Origin: Xenophilus sp. Marseille-Q4582
GTDB lineage: Bacteria; Pseudomonadota; Gammaproteobacteria; Burkholderiales; Burkholderiaceae_C
DNA length: 64,000 nucleotides
NCBI RefSeq assembly: GCF_916700565.1
Contig: NZ_CAKAKO010000006.1
Span: 434,001-498,000 of the forward strand
Reading direction: 5' to 3'
In this document: positions 9,127-17,208 of the stretch, in pieces
Numbering within the stretch: the first letter of the stretch is position 1
Layout of the letters: each line of letters opens with the position of its first letter
The notes under the pieces: model-generated
The model's input: the letters and a program-made list of their open reading frames with translations, nothing else
Database searches by the model: none
Told to the model about the DNA's origin: nothing
Translations under genes and position numbers: made by a program

Positions 9127-10062
9127 GTGACCCATTCATCCCTGAAGCTGCCGGGCGCCGCCCCTGCTCCGAAGGCCGCTGGCCCGGCGATCACGCCGCG
9201 CGACACGCAGGCCTACTTCACCGAAGTGGCGCACGACTACCACGCCTGGAGCCCGGCCTACAACATGCACTTCGGCCACTGGCGCCTGGGGCTGAATCCG
9301 ATGCGCCGCGAGCCCATGCTGGACGCCATGAACCAGGTGGTGGGCGACGCGCTGCAACTGGACTTGTCGGCCGCCGCCTGCGTGGTGGACCTGGGCTGCG
9401 GCGCCGGCGCCACCACCCGCTCGCTGCTTCGCCGCTGGCCGAATCTGCATGCCGTCACGGTGACCAATGTCGCCGTGCAGAACGGCATCGCCCACGCGCT
9501 GGACGCCCAGGCTGGCGTGGCCGACCGCGCCGTGCACCTGGAGGCCGACTTCACGCGCACCGGCCTGCCGGCCGCGCAGGCCGACGGCGCGTATGCGGTG
9601 GAAAGCGCCTGCTACGCGCCCGGCTTCGACAAGCGCGCCTTCTGCCGCGAGGCCGCGCGGCTGCTCAAGCCCGGCGCGCGGCTGGTGGTGGTCGACGGCT
9701 TCCTGCTGCGCGAGCGGCCCGGCCGCGTCGCCGGCTGGCTGCACCGCCTGTGGGCCGACAGCTGGGCCGTGCCCACGCTGGCGCGGCGCGACGACCTGCT
9801 GGCCGCCCTGCGCGCCGAAGGCTTCGAGCAGGTGCAGTTCCGCTCGCTGCGCTGGCGCATCGCGCCCAGCGCGCTGCACGTGCCCTTCCTGGCCACGCGC
9901 TTCGCCATCGCCGAGTTGTGGAAGGCCCGCGGCCGCCTGAGCCCCTGGCGGCGCAAGCACATCCTGGCCAGCTACTGCGCGCTGGCCCTCGGCATGTTCT
10001 GGCGCGATTTCGCCTACGGCAGGGTCACGGCCGTGCGGTGCCGCGACAAGGAGCCCCGATGA
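9127..10062 (+). CDS. Class I SAM-dependent methyltransferase
   Basis: A 311-residue methyltransferase. Motif I is VVDLGCGAGATTR (about residues 87-99), and motif II/III lies around AVTVTNVAVQNG and LLKPGARLVVVDGF. The N-terminal YFTEVAHDYHAWSPAYNMHF and the aromatic C-terminal half resemble sterol/tocopherol-type or polyketide C- and O-methyltransferases. The GTG start at 9127 is favoured by GAAAGGAGC 7 bases upstream. It is the last gene of the operon headed by the DCC protein. The substrate is unknown; the linked epimerase and membrane proteins suggest a hydrophobic small molecule. Confidence 0.82.
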   Translation: MTHSSLKLPGAAPAPKAAGPAITPRDTQAYFTEVAHDYHAWSPAYNMHFGHWRLGLNPMRREPMLDAMNQVVGDALQLDLSAAACVVDLGCGAGATTRSLLRRWPNLHAVTVTNVAVQNGIAHALDAQAGVADRAVHLEADFTRTGLPAAQADGAYAVESACYAPGFDKRAFCREAARLLKPGARLVVVDGFLLRERPGRVAGWLHRLWADSWAVPTLARRDDLLAALRAEGFEQVQFRSLRWRIAPSALHVPFLATRFAIAELWKARGRLSPWRRKHILASYCALALGMFWRDFAYGRVTAVRCRDKEPR

Positions 10063-10260
10063 GCGACGAAAGCCGCCAGGCCGCCCCGCCTGCCCCGGTG
10101 GCGTGCCCATGCCCGTGCACGGCGTGACCGAGCTGCGGCCCGAGGAAGGCGCCGGCGTGCGCGTGCGCGAGGCGATGGGATGAAGGGGGCGCCGGGCTTC
10201 CAGCCCCCCGTTCAGCGTCACCGGCGGGCCGTGCCCGGCCGACAGGTCGGTCGGGGCCGC

Positions 10261-10941
10261 TCACACCTGCGACCACATGCGCAGCAGGTTGTGGTAATTG
10301 CTCGTCAGCGACAGCGTCTCCTCGACGTCGCCGAGGCGCGCACGCAGCTTCTGGATGCTCTGGTCCATGTCGAACAACAGGGCGCGCTGCGCGTCGCTGC
10401 GCACCAGGCTCTGCACCCAGAAGAAGGAACACACGCGCTCGCCGCGCGTGACAGGATGCACCCGGTGCAGGCTGCTGGCCGGGTAGAGCAGCAGGTCGCC
10501 GGCCGGCAGCTTCGCCTCGTGGCTGCCGTAGGTGTCCACCACCTCCAGCTCGCCGCCGTCGTATTCCTCGGGCTCGCACAGGAAGAGCGTGCACGACAGG
10601 TCGGTGCGCAGTTGCTGCTGCGTGCCCGGCACCGTGCGCACCGAGCCGTCCACGTGCAAGCCGTAGGTCTCGCCCACGCCGTAGCGGTTGAACAGCGGCG
10701 GCACGATGCGCAGCGGCAGCGCGGCCGAGAAGAACAGGGGGTGCTTCATCAGGCGCGCCACGATCTGCTCGCCGATGGCGCGCCCCACCGGCGAATGCTC
10801 GTCGATCTGCCGGTTGTTCTTGACCTGGGCGCCCTGCGCGCCCACGGTGATCCGGCCGTCGACCCAGGGCTGCGCGTCGAGCTGCGTGCGCACGCGCGCC
10901 ACCTCCTCGACGGTCAGCACCTGCGGCACATGCAGCATCAT
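10261..10941 (-). CDS. piuC: Fe(II)/2-oxoglutarate hydroxylase PiuC (PKHD type)
   Basis: A 226-residue cytoplasmic dioxygenase. The iron ligands are His96 and Asp98 in LHVDG and His159 in HRVHP; Arg169 binds 2-oxoglutarate. The length and the SFFWVQS segment match PiuC/YbiX. In many proteobacteria this gene is next to a catecholate receptor such as Fiu or PiuA, as here, and is iron-repressed, but its substrate remains undefined. It lies 169 bases downstream of the receptor stop, beyond a terminator-like hairpin, so it may have its own promoter or rely on readthrough. Confidence 0.92.
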   Translation of the reverse strand: MMLHVPQVLTVEEVARVRTQLDAQPWVDGRITVGAQGAQVKNNRQIDEHSPVGRAIGEQIVARLMKHPLFFSAALPLRIVPPLFNRYGVGETYGLHVDGSVRTVPGTQQQLRTDLSCTLFLCEPEEYDGGELEVVDTYGSHEAKLPAGDLLLYPASSLHRVHPVTRGERVCSFFWVQSLVRSDAQRALLFDMDQSIQKLRARLGDVEETLSLTSNYHNLLRMWSQV

Positions 10942-11030
10942 CGAAGTTCACTCCATGCAAGAAACTGCCCCGCGCCACGGCGGGCGCGCGCAGCGGGGCG
11001 CCGCTCCCTTCGTCTGCGGGCGGCCCGAAC

Positions 11031-11060
11031 GAAAGAAGCCCCGGCTCGAAGGCCGGGGCC
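11031..11060 (-). terminator. Rho-independent terminator after the TonB receptor
   Basis: On the minus strand GGCCCCGGC, a short CTTCGA loop and GCCGGGGC form a strong stem followed by TTCTTTC. It lies about 50 bases after the receptor stop and upstream of piuC. Confidence 0.65.
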
Positions 11061-11110
11061 GCCAGTCTCGCACGGCCGGCGCCGCGCAGGCGCACCGGCC
11101 CTGCGCTGCG

Positions 11111-13477
11111 TCAGAACTTGACGTTGGCCGTCAGCATGTACGAGCGCGGCACGCCCGGCTGGTAGCGCGAGCCGCCGTTGTTGAAGCGCTCGACGTACTT
11201 CTTGTCGAACAGGTTGTAAGCGTTGAACTGCAGCGAAACGTTCTTGTTGATCTCGTAGCCGATCATGGCGTCGACCACCCAGTAGCTTTCGCTGCTGTAG
11301 ATGCCGTTGGCCGCGGCCGGATTGGCCGCGCTGGAGCGCGTCACGCCGTCCTGGTAGCGCGCGCCACCGCCGAGGGTCAGGCCCATGGGCAGGCGGTACG
11401 TGGTCCAGGCGGTGAAAGCGTTCTTGGGCGTCCACTGGAGCGGGCCGTCGGTGGTGGCCGTGGCGCTGCCGACGGTGCCGCGCAGAATCTTGGCGTCCAG
11501 GTGGGCATAGCCAGCCGTGACCTGCCACGCTGGCGTGATCTGGCCCACGACGCCCAGTTCCAGCCCGCGCACGCGGCGCTTGCCGATCTGCTCCGACAGG
11601 CCCGTCACCGAGTCGGTCACGTTCTCGTTGCGGTTCACGGTGTCGAAGATCGCGCCGGTCAGCGCCAAGCGGCTGTCCAGGAAGTCCCACTTCGTGCCCA
11701 GCTCAATGTTGCGGGCCTTCTGCGGATTGAACATCGGGTTGTCGCCGCTGGTGTTGCTGGTGCTCAGCGTAAAGGCGTCCCCGCCCGGCGGACGCTGCGA
11801 GGCCGCATAGGACAGGTAGATGCTGCCGTTCGGCGCCGGCTTGTAGACCGCACCCAGCTTCCAGCTGAACAGCGTGTCCGAGTCCTTGATGCGCGCGGTG
11901 GTGAGCGGCGTGGCGGGCGTGGTACCCGCCGCGCCCACGGGCATGCGCAGGTTCGAGAAGGTGGTGCGGTACCTGTCCACGCGCACGCCGCCGGTCAGCT
12001 GGAAGGCCTCGCTGATCTTCAGCGTGTCGAAGGCGTACAGGCCGATCGTCGTCGTCTCGCCCTTGTCGTAGGAGCCGTTGCGCGTGGGCGCGTAACCCAC
12101 CAGCGGGAAATTCGGGTCGGGGTTGTAGAGGTTCGCGGCTGGCACGGTGCCGTTGTTGGCGCCCGTGCCGCCGGTGGCGAACATCAGGTGGTCCTTGTCC
12201 TGCTTCTCACGGATCAACTCCAGACCGACGCTCAGGTTGTGCTTCAGCGACCCGGTCATGAATTCGGTCGAGAGGTTGGTCTGGTTGGTCAGGATCTCGT
12301 TGGTCTGGAAGCGGCCCTGGCCGCCGTCGCTGGCGCGGTTCTGGCCGTCGGACCGGTTGCGCGCGACCGTGTAGGTGAAGGGGTTGCCCGGTACGGTGAA
12401 GGTCGGCCCGATCACGCTGGTCACCATGCGGAACTGCTCGGTCTTGCCGTAGCGGAAGGTGTTGCGGATCGTGGTGCCGGGGGCCAGGTCATGCTCCACG
12501 CGGGCCGTGAACATGTTGGCCTCGATCTTGTCGAAGTCCTGCAGCGAGCCGTAGAAGTTCGACGAGTCCGGTGCCGGCGCCGTGAGGCCGGCGAAGCTCT
12601 GGCGGGCCTGCAGGGCGCGGTTGGCCGCGTCGCCGCTGGGCGTGATCGAATAGTAGTAGCCCGGCAGGCCGACCGTGGGCACGCCGCCGTCGGGCCGGTT
12701 GTCCTGCTTGGTGTAGAGGTGCGACACATACACGCGCGTGGGCGTGCCCAGGCCCCAGGCGAAGGACGGCGCGATGCCGACCGACTTGTTCTTGACCCAG
12801 TCGCGGCCCGGCACGCCGCCGTTCTGCTCCATCAGGTTCAGCCGCACGGCCGAGGTGCCACCGCCCAGCGACAGCTTGCGGTTCAGGTCGGCCGTCAGCC
12901 GGTGGCGGTCGGCCGAGCCGAAAGAAGCGCTGCCGAGGAAGAAGTCCTCGGCCTGCGGCACCTTGGACACGAGGTTGATGTAGCCCGATGCCGAAGCGCG
13001 GCCCACGTCGGCACCCGACGCGCCCTTGACCACTTCGACCTGCTCGATGTTGAAGGTGTCCCGCGTCACGGAGCCCAGGTCGCGCACGCCGTCGATGTAG
13101 ATGCTCCCCTGCGTGTCGAAGCCGCGCATCGTGATGGAGTCGCCGGACTGCGTGTTGCCGTTCTCGCCCATGGTGAAGGTGATGCCCGGCGTGTTGCGCA
13201 GGGCTTCGCCCAGCGAGACCGCGCCCTGCTCCTGCAGCACTTCCTTGCGGATCACGGTGATGGTCTGCGGCGTGTCGACCAGCGGCGCCGTGAACTTGGG
13301 ATTGGCGGACTTCTCGACCTTGTAATCGGCCGCTGCCGAATCTTGCACCTGGACCGGCGGCAGGCTCGGGGCTTGCTGCGCGGCAGCGGGCAGGGCCAGC
13401 GCCACGAACGTGGCAGCGGCGGTCAGCGGCGGCGCCGCACGCACGACGGTGTGCTTGCGGCTCTTGATATGGGACAT
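11111..13477 (-). CDS. TonB-dependent siderophore receptor, Fiu-like
   Basis: A 788-residue outer-membrane receptor. A signal peptide ends near ALPAAAQQA; a plug domain follows (VDTPQTITVIRKEVLQEQGA, GITFTMGENGNTQSGDSITMRGFD, YIDGVRDLG, EQVEVVKGASG). The rest is a 22-strand barrel, ending in the terminal phenylalanine of YMLTANVKF. The plug sequence and the neighbouring piuC fit catecholate-type receptors such as Fiu, which take up ferric monomeric catechols with TonB energy. GGAGAAGAG directly precedes the ATG. A Fur box about 135 bases upstream predicts induction under iron limitation. Confidence 0.93.
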   Translation of the reverse strand: MSHIKSRKHTVVRAAPPLTAAATFVALALPAAAQQAPSLPPVQVQDSAAADYKVEKSANPKFTAPLVDTPQTITVIRKEVLQEQGAVSLGEALRNTPGITFTMGENGNTQSGDSITMRGFDTQGSIYIDGVRDLGSVTRDTFNIEQVEVVKGASGADVGRASASGYINLVSKVPQAEDFFLGSASFGSADRHRLTADLNRKLSLGGGTSAVRLNLMEQNGGVPGRDWVKNKSVGIAPSFAWGLGTPTRVYVSHLYTKQDNRPDGGVPTVGLPGYYYSITPSGDAANRALQARQSFAGLTAPAPDSSNFYGSLQDFDKIEANMFTARVEHDLAPGTTIRNTFRYGKTEQFRMVTSVIGPTFTVPGNPFTYTVARNRSDGQNRASDGGQGRFQTNEILTNQTNLSTEFMTGSLKHNLSVGLELIREKQDKDHLMFATGGTGANNGTVPAANLYNPDPNFPLVGYAPTRNGSYDKGETTTIGLYAFDTLKISEAFQLTGGVRVDRYRTTFSNLRMPVGAAGTTPATPLTTARIKDSDTLFSWKLGAVYKPAPNGSIYLSYAASQRPPGGDAFTLSTSNTSGDNPMFNPQKARNIELGTKWDFLDSRLALTGAIFDTVNRNENVTDSVTGLSEQIGKRRVRGLELGVVGQITPAWQVTAGYAHLDAKILRGTVGSATATTDGPLQWTPKNAFTAWTTYRLPMGLTLGGGARYQDGVTRSSAANPAAANGIYSSESYWVVDAMIGYEINKNVSLQFNAYNLFDKKYVERFNNGGSRYQPGVPRSYMLTANVKF

Positions 13478-13611
13478 CTCTTCTCCGGGATCGAGGAATG
13501 GGAATCGGCCCTCGATTCGCCTGCCCGCGCCGGACGCAGGCGTAGGCGCTGGGCGCGCATGTTGGAAGCGCGTGACCGGACGGTGAATTCAGCAGGGCCG
13601 ATTTCAGGAGA

Positions 13612-13630
13612 AATAATGATATTGATTCGC
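13612..13630 (-). promoter_or_regulatory. Fur box upstream of the Fiu-like receptor
   Basis: Reading the plus strand, AATAATGATATTGATTCGC matches 14 of 19 positions of the classical Fur site. It lies in the 350-base gap 13478-13827 between the receptor and trmJ, an AT-rich island in GC-rich surroundings. The same gap holds a perfect hairpin GGCCGCCC-TGCAT-GGGCGGCC region near 13718-13741, whose role is unclear because no T-tract follows it on either strand. Nothing else recognisable is in the gap. Confidence 0.75.
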
Positions 13631-13827
13631 ATCCATAAACACAATGCGACACAAAGCGCCACAGCAAGACAAATGAAGGCAGATGTCGCTTGAGCGCAAC
13701 GCAATGATTGCGCGGTCGGGCCGCCCTGCATGCGGGCGGCCACGATCACCGAAAAAAGGGGATGAGAAAGACAGGGGCGGACCGGCGCTCCCGCGCCGAT
13801 GTGCGCCCCCCGCGAGCGTCTGGCCCC

Positions 13828-14556
13828 TCAGCGCGGATGGGTGCGGGTCTCGCTCATCGCCTTGGCGATGCCGCGCAGGATGTGGATCTCCTCCACCGTC
13901 GGCTGGGCGCGGTTGAACAGCTGCGCGAGACGCGGCATCAGTTTCTTGGGCGCCTTCGGGTCGAGGAAGCCGATGTCCACCAGCGAGCGCTCCCAATGCG
14001 CCAGCATGCCCGCCAGCGCGGCGGCGTCGGCCGCCTGCGGTGCGGGCACGGCCTCGCGCACGGCAAAGCCGCCCAGCGCGGTGCGCCATTCATAGGCCAG
14101 CACCTGGATGGCCGCGCCCAGGTTCAGCGAGCCGAAGGCCGGATCGGTGGGAATGGACAGCGCCACATGGCAACGGTAGACGTCTTCGTTGCGCATGCCG
14201 AAGCGCTCGGAACCGAAGAGCAGCCCCACATGCTGCGGCGTGCCGGCCGCCACCAGCGATTCGAAATGCGCGCGCGGCGCGCGCGTGGGGGGGCCGAAGT
14301 CGCGCGGCACCATGGCGGTGGCGCACAGGTGCGTCAGGCCGTCCAGCGCCTCGTCCAGCGTGTCGACGATGCGCGCCTTCTCCAGCACATCCAGCGCCCC
14401 GCTGGCGCGCTGGATCGTCTCCTCGCGCCGCAGCACGTTGGGCCAGCGCGGCGCCACCAGCACCAGATCGTCGAAGCCCATGGTGCGCATGGCGCGCGCC
14501 GCGGCGCCCACGTTGCCGGCATGGCTGGTCTGGATCAGGATGAAGCGGGTTTTCAT
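13828..14556 (-). CDS. trmJ: tRNA (cytidine/uridine-2'-O)-methyltransferase TrmJ
   Basis: A 242-residue SPOUT methyltransferase that 2'-O-methylates position 32 of tRNAs. The N-terminus FILIQTSHAGNVGAAARAM contains motif 1; LLFGSERFGM is motif 2, and IPTDPAFGSLNLGAAIQV is motif 3 forming the SAM-binding knot. The C-terminal helical dimerisation tail is complete. The start at 14556 is the conserved one. In many Burkholderiales trmJ is divergent from suhB; here suhB lies 6.5 kb away beyond IS elements and an iron block. Confidence 0.93.
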   Translation of the reverse strand: MKTRFILIQTSHAGNVGAAARAMRTMGFDDLVLVAPRWPNVLRREETIQRASGALDVLEKARIVDTLDEALDGLTHLCATAMVPRDFGPPTRAPRAHFESLVAAGTPQHVGLLFGSERFGMRNEDVYRCHVALSIPTDPAFGSLNLGAAIQVLAYEWRTALGGFAVREAVPAPQAADAAALAGMLAHWERSLVDIGFLDPKAPKKLMPRLAQLFNRAQPTVEEIHILRGIAKAMSETRTHPR

Positions 14557-14689
14557 GCGGGGCGCGCGGCGGGACAGAAGGAAACCGCGCATTGTCGCCC
14601 TGCCCTGGCCCCGCGAAGGCCGCGTGACCCTCGCAGCCATGGCGCCCTCCGGAAACTGCGGCGATACCCTCAGGGCACCCGTGGAACGG

Positions 14690-14750
14690 GCTTCGCCCGG
14701 CCACTGGGTGCGCCCCCTTCGCGCAGCAGAAGGGGGAGCGGCGAAGCCGC
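14690..14750. repeat. Cluster of three GC-rich hairpins upstream of trmJ
   Basis: Three successive stem-loops: CGGGC-TTC-GCCCG near 14690, CCCCCTTC (14713-14720) with GAAGGGGG (14729-14736), and GCGGC-GAA-GCCGC near 14738. No T-tract follows on either strand, so they are not clear terminators. They resemble the intergenic palindromic repeats of high-GC beta-proteobacteria, but no second copy was recognised here. They end about 20 bases before the IS630 copy. Confidence 0.4.
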
Positions 14751-14767
14751 CTGGGGGTTGCTTTGCT

Positions 14768-15885
14768 TATTGATCCGGCCTCAATGAACTTGACTCAAGC
14801 CGCATAGCGTACCGTGGCGTGCTCGAAGTACTTGCGGATGCGCTCGGGCTGGCGTTGCACGCTGCGAAGGTGCTTGGCTGTGGCTTTGGCCAGTTGCAGC
14901 TTCGTTCGCGCCGGTGCCAGCTTCGTGACCGCCTGCTTGATATCCGCATTGGCCATCTCATCCGGGTTCAACTCCGGGCTATAGCTCGGTAGGTAGAACA
15001 CCTCGATGGCATCGGCATGCTCGGCCAGCCAGGCCTTGACCGGTTTGGCATGATGCACCCGCAGGTTGTCCAGGATCAGGAACACCTTCTTGGTCTGTCC
15101 CTTGATCAGCCGGCGCAGGAAGTCGATCAGGATTGTGGTGTTGAGCGCCCCGTCAAAGATGCGCCAGCGCATCTGCCCTTTGTTGGTCACGGTGGAGATG
15201 ACCGACGGGTTGTGGCGCGTGTTGTTGACCCGCACCACCGGCGTCTGGCCCTTGGGCGCAAAACCACGGCCGCGTACATCGTCGCTGCGCAGTCCACTCT
15301 CGTCGCCCCAGTGAATTTCGGCTCCCTCGGCCTTGGCCCGCGCGGCAATGGCGGGGTAGTCCTCGTCGAGCCACTTCTTGACCGCCGCCGGTGACTGCTC
15401 GTAGGCCTTCTTCATCGGCTTTTGCGGCGTGAAGCCCCAGCGCGCCAGGTACTTGCCCATGGTGCGCACTTGCAGTCGCAGCCCAAAGCGCTGTTCGATG
15501 AGTTGGGCCACAGCGGCGCGGGTCCACAGCGCGTAGGGCATCTTGAGCTGATCGGGCGTCTTGTCGGCGATGAGCTTGCGCACCAGGGCCTCCTGGGCGG
15601 GGTCGAGCAAGCGGTTTTCGCCGAGCTTGCGCCCGCCAATGGCGTCGTGCAGCGCCTTGGCACCGAGCGCCTCATGGCGTTTGCAGATGTTGAAGACGCC
15701 TGTGCGACTCAGGCCGGTGAGCGCGGCGATCTTGTCGTAGGTGTTGCCGGCCTTGCGTAGCCGGATGACCTGAACCCGGCGCTCATGCCGCGCTTCGTGG
15801 CTCAACGATCTCATGTCAGTTGCTTGCATGAATCCGAGTTGGGGGCGGTGCAGATAAATTCAAGTGCACAAGGGCCGAATCAATA
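14768..15885 (-). mobile_element. IS630-family element, copy 1
   Basis: A 1114-bp element flanked by TA on both sides (14768-14769 and 15884-15885), the target duplication typical of IS630/mariner elements. Terminal inverted repeats read TTGATCCGGCC and TTGATTCGGCC inward from each end. The same 1118-bp unit occurs at 26207-27324 and 60138-61255. Its right TA abuts the left end of an IS5-family element. Confidence 0.93.
14795..15829 (-). CDS. IS630-family transposase, copy 1
   Basis: A 344-residue DDE transposase. An N-terminal helix-turn-helix pair (AALTGLSRTGVFNICKRHEA) precedes a catalytic core with Asp in EIHWGDESGL, Asp in LILDNLRVHHAK and Glu/Asp in SPELNPDEMANAD. Full length, with no frameshift. 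It differs from the other two copies at a few residues around position 205 (NNTRHNPSV here, NNKRHSLAV in copy 2, NNKRHNLSV in copy 3). Confidence 0.95.
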   Translation of the reverse strand: MQATDMRSLSHEARHERRVQVIRLRKAGNTYDKIAALTGLSRTGVFNICKRHEALGAKALHDAIGGRKLGENRLLDPAQEALVRKLIADKTPDQLKMPYALWTRAAVAQLIEQRFGLRLQVRTMGKYLARWGFTPQKPMKKAYEQSPAAVKKWLDEDYPAIAARAKAEGAEIHWGDESGLRSDDVRGRGFAPKGQTPVVRVNNTRHNPSVISTVTNKGQMRWRIFDGALNTTILIDFLRRLIKGQTKKVFLILDNLRVHHAKPVKAWLAEHADAIEVFYLPSYSPELNPDEMANADIKQAVTKLAPARTKLQLAKATAKHLRSVQRQPERIRKYFEHATVRYAA

Positions 15886-17208
15886 ACAGGCCGTTGAAAA
15901 ATCCCCTGCGAGCGTCCGCGTCGGCCGCTACGATCTGAAGCCATCCCGGAACAACTGCGACAAGAAAGATGAGAGGCAACCAAGACTTCCAGGGGGCGAT
16001 GTTTAGCTACATCAGCCTTGAAGAAAGAGTGCCAGCGGCACACCCGCTGCGCAAGTTGCGCGCCGTGGTGGATGCGCTGCTGTCGAGCATGAACAGCGAG
16101 TTCGAAGCGGTGTACGCCCGCCGTGGCCGCCCCTCGGTGCCGCCGGAGATGCTGCTCAAGGCCTTGCTGCTGCAAATCCTGTTCTCCATCCGCAGCGAAC
16201 GCCAGCTGGTCGAGGCGGTCAACTACAACCTGCTGTACCGCTGGTTCGTGGGCCTGAACATTGAAGACAAGGTCTGGGACCACTCCACCTTCAGCGCCAA
16301 CCGCGAACGCCTCTTCAACGAAGACCTGGCGCGCGCCTTCTTCGAGCGCGTCAAGCTCAGCGCCCAGTGGGGCCGGCTTGCCAGCGACGAACACTTCAGC
16401 GTGGACGGCACGCTGATTGAGGCCTGGGCCTCGCACAAGAGTTTCAAACGCAAAGACGACGACAGCGGCACGCCACCCGGACGCAACCCCGAGGTGAACT
16501 TCAAAGGGCAGGAGCGCTGCAACGACACCCACGCCAGCACCACCGATGCCGATGCCCGGCTGTTCAAGAAGAGCGCGGGCGACAAATCTCGCCTGTGCCA
16601 CATGGGGCACATCCTCATGGAGAACCGCAACGGGCTGATCGTGGATGTGGAGATCACACATGCCAGTGGCCCCGCCGAGCGCGAGGCGGCGCTGGCGATG
16701 CTCAAACGCCGGGGAAACAAGAACAAGCGGGCCACGGTCGGGGCCGACAAAGGTTACGACAGCCAGGCCTTCATCAAGGGCTGCCGAAAGCTCAAAGTCA
16801 CGCCACACGTGGCGGCCAAGGACAAGCACTCGGCGGTCGATGGCCGCATCCGGCGCCACGAGGGCTACAAGACCAGCCTCAAAGTGCGCAAGCGCATCGA
16901 GGAGGCCTTTGGCTGGATCAAGACAGTGGGTGGTCTGGCCAAGACCAAATTGATCGGTCAGGCCAAGCTCGCGGGCCAGGCGCTGCTGTGCTTTGCCACC
17001 TACAACCTGGTGCGCATGGGCAGTCTGGGCGGCTGGTGGGACGCGCATCATGCGTGAACCATGGGATACGTGCGCCCGGAACGGGCAAAACGGCCTGCAA
17101 ACAGGCCGAAATGGCCGCTCCAATCGCTGCGCAGGCCAGTTTGGGCGATCCGTTTCTTCGAAATCCACGACCCTGGCGCGTTCGATGAGCATTTTTTCAA
17201 CGGCCTGT
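15886..17208 (+). mobile_element. IS5-family element
   Basis: A 1.32-kb element with terminal inverted repeats ACAGGCCGTTGAAAAA at the left and its complement at the right (to 17208). If the IS630 copy is removed, the left junction reads TTAACAGG, so the symmetry extends to TTAA on both sides. IS630 therefore appears to have hopped into the edge of this older insertion. The right-end TTA is the stop codon of the YncE-like gene read on the other strand. Confidence 0.85.
15969..17057 (+). CDS. IS5-family transposase
   Basis: A 362-residue DDE transposase with an N-terminal DUF772-type domain (EERVPAAHPLRKLRAVVD, RPSVPPEMLLKALLLQ). Its catalytic acidic residues are in FSVDGTLIEAWAS, TVGADKGYDS and RKRIEEAFGWIK. 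Full length and apparently intact. It is transcribed opposite to the adjacent IS630 transposase and to the YncE-like gene. No programmed frameshift is visible. Confidence 0.93.
   Translation: MRGNQDFQGAMFSYISLEERVPAAHPLRKLRAVVDALLSSMNSEFEAVYARRGRPSVPPEMLLKALLLQILFSIRSERQLVEAVNYNLLYRWFVGLNIEDKVWDHSTFSANRERLFNEDLARAFFERVKLSAQWGRLASDEHFSVDGTLIEAWASHKSFKRKDDDSGTPPGRNPEVNFKGQERCNDTHASTTDADARLFKKSAGDKSRLCHMGHILMENRNGLIVDVEITHASGPAEREAALAMLKRRGNKNKRATVGADKGYDSQAFIKGCRKLKVTPHVAAKDKHSAVDGRIRRHEGYKTSLKVRKRIEEAFGWIKTVGGLAKTKLIGQAKLAGQALLCFATYNLVRMGSLGGWWDAHHA

Noticed and set aside
10059..10183. Two tiny overlapping frames after the methyltransferase (22 and 24 codons)
   Set aside because: The first has a good ribosome site and an ATGA overlap, but both are too short and of no recognisable family. 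A frameshifted remnant is possible but not supportable.
10688..13693. 1001-codon plus-strand open frame over the TonB receptor
   Set aside because: Antisense shadow; the receptor on the other strand has a complete signal peptide, plug and barrel.
13718..13741. Strong GGCCGCCC hairpin as a terminator
   Set aside because: No T-tract follows on either strand; the T-run on the minus strand precedes the stem.
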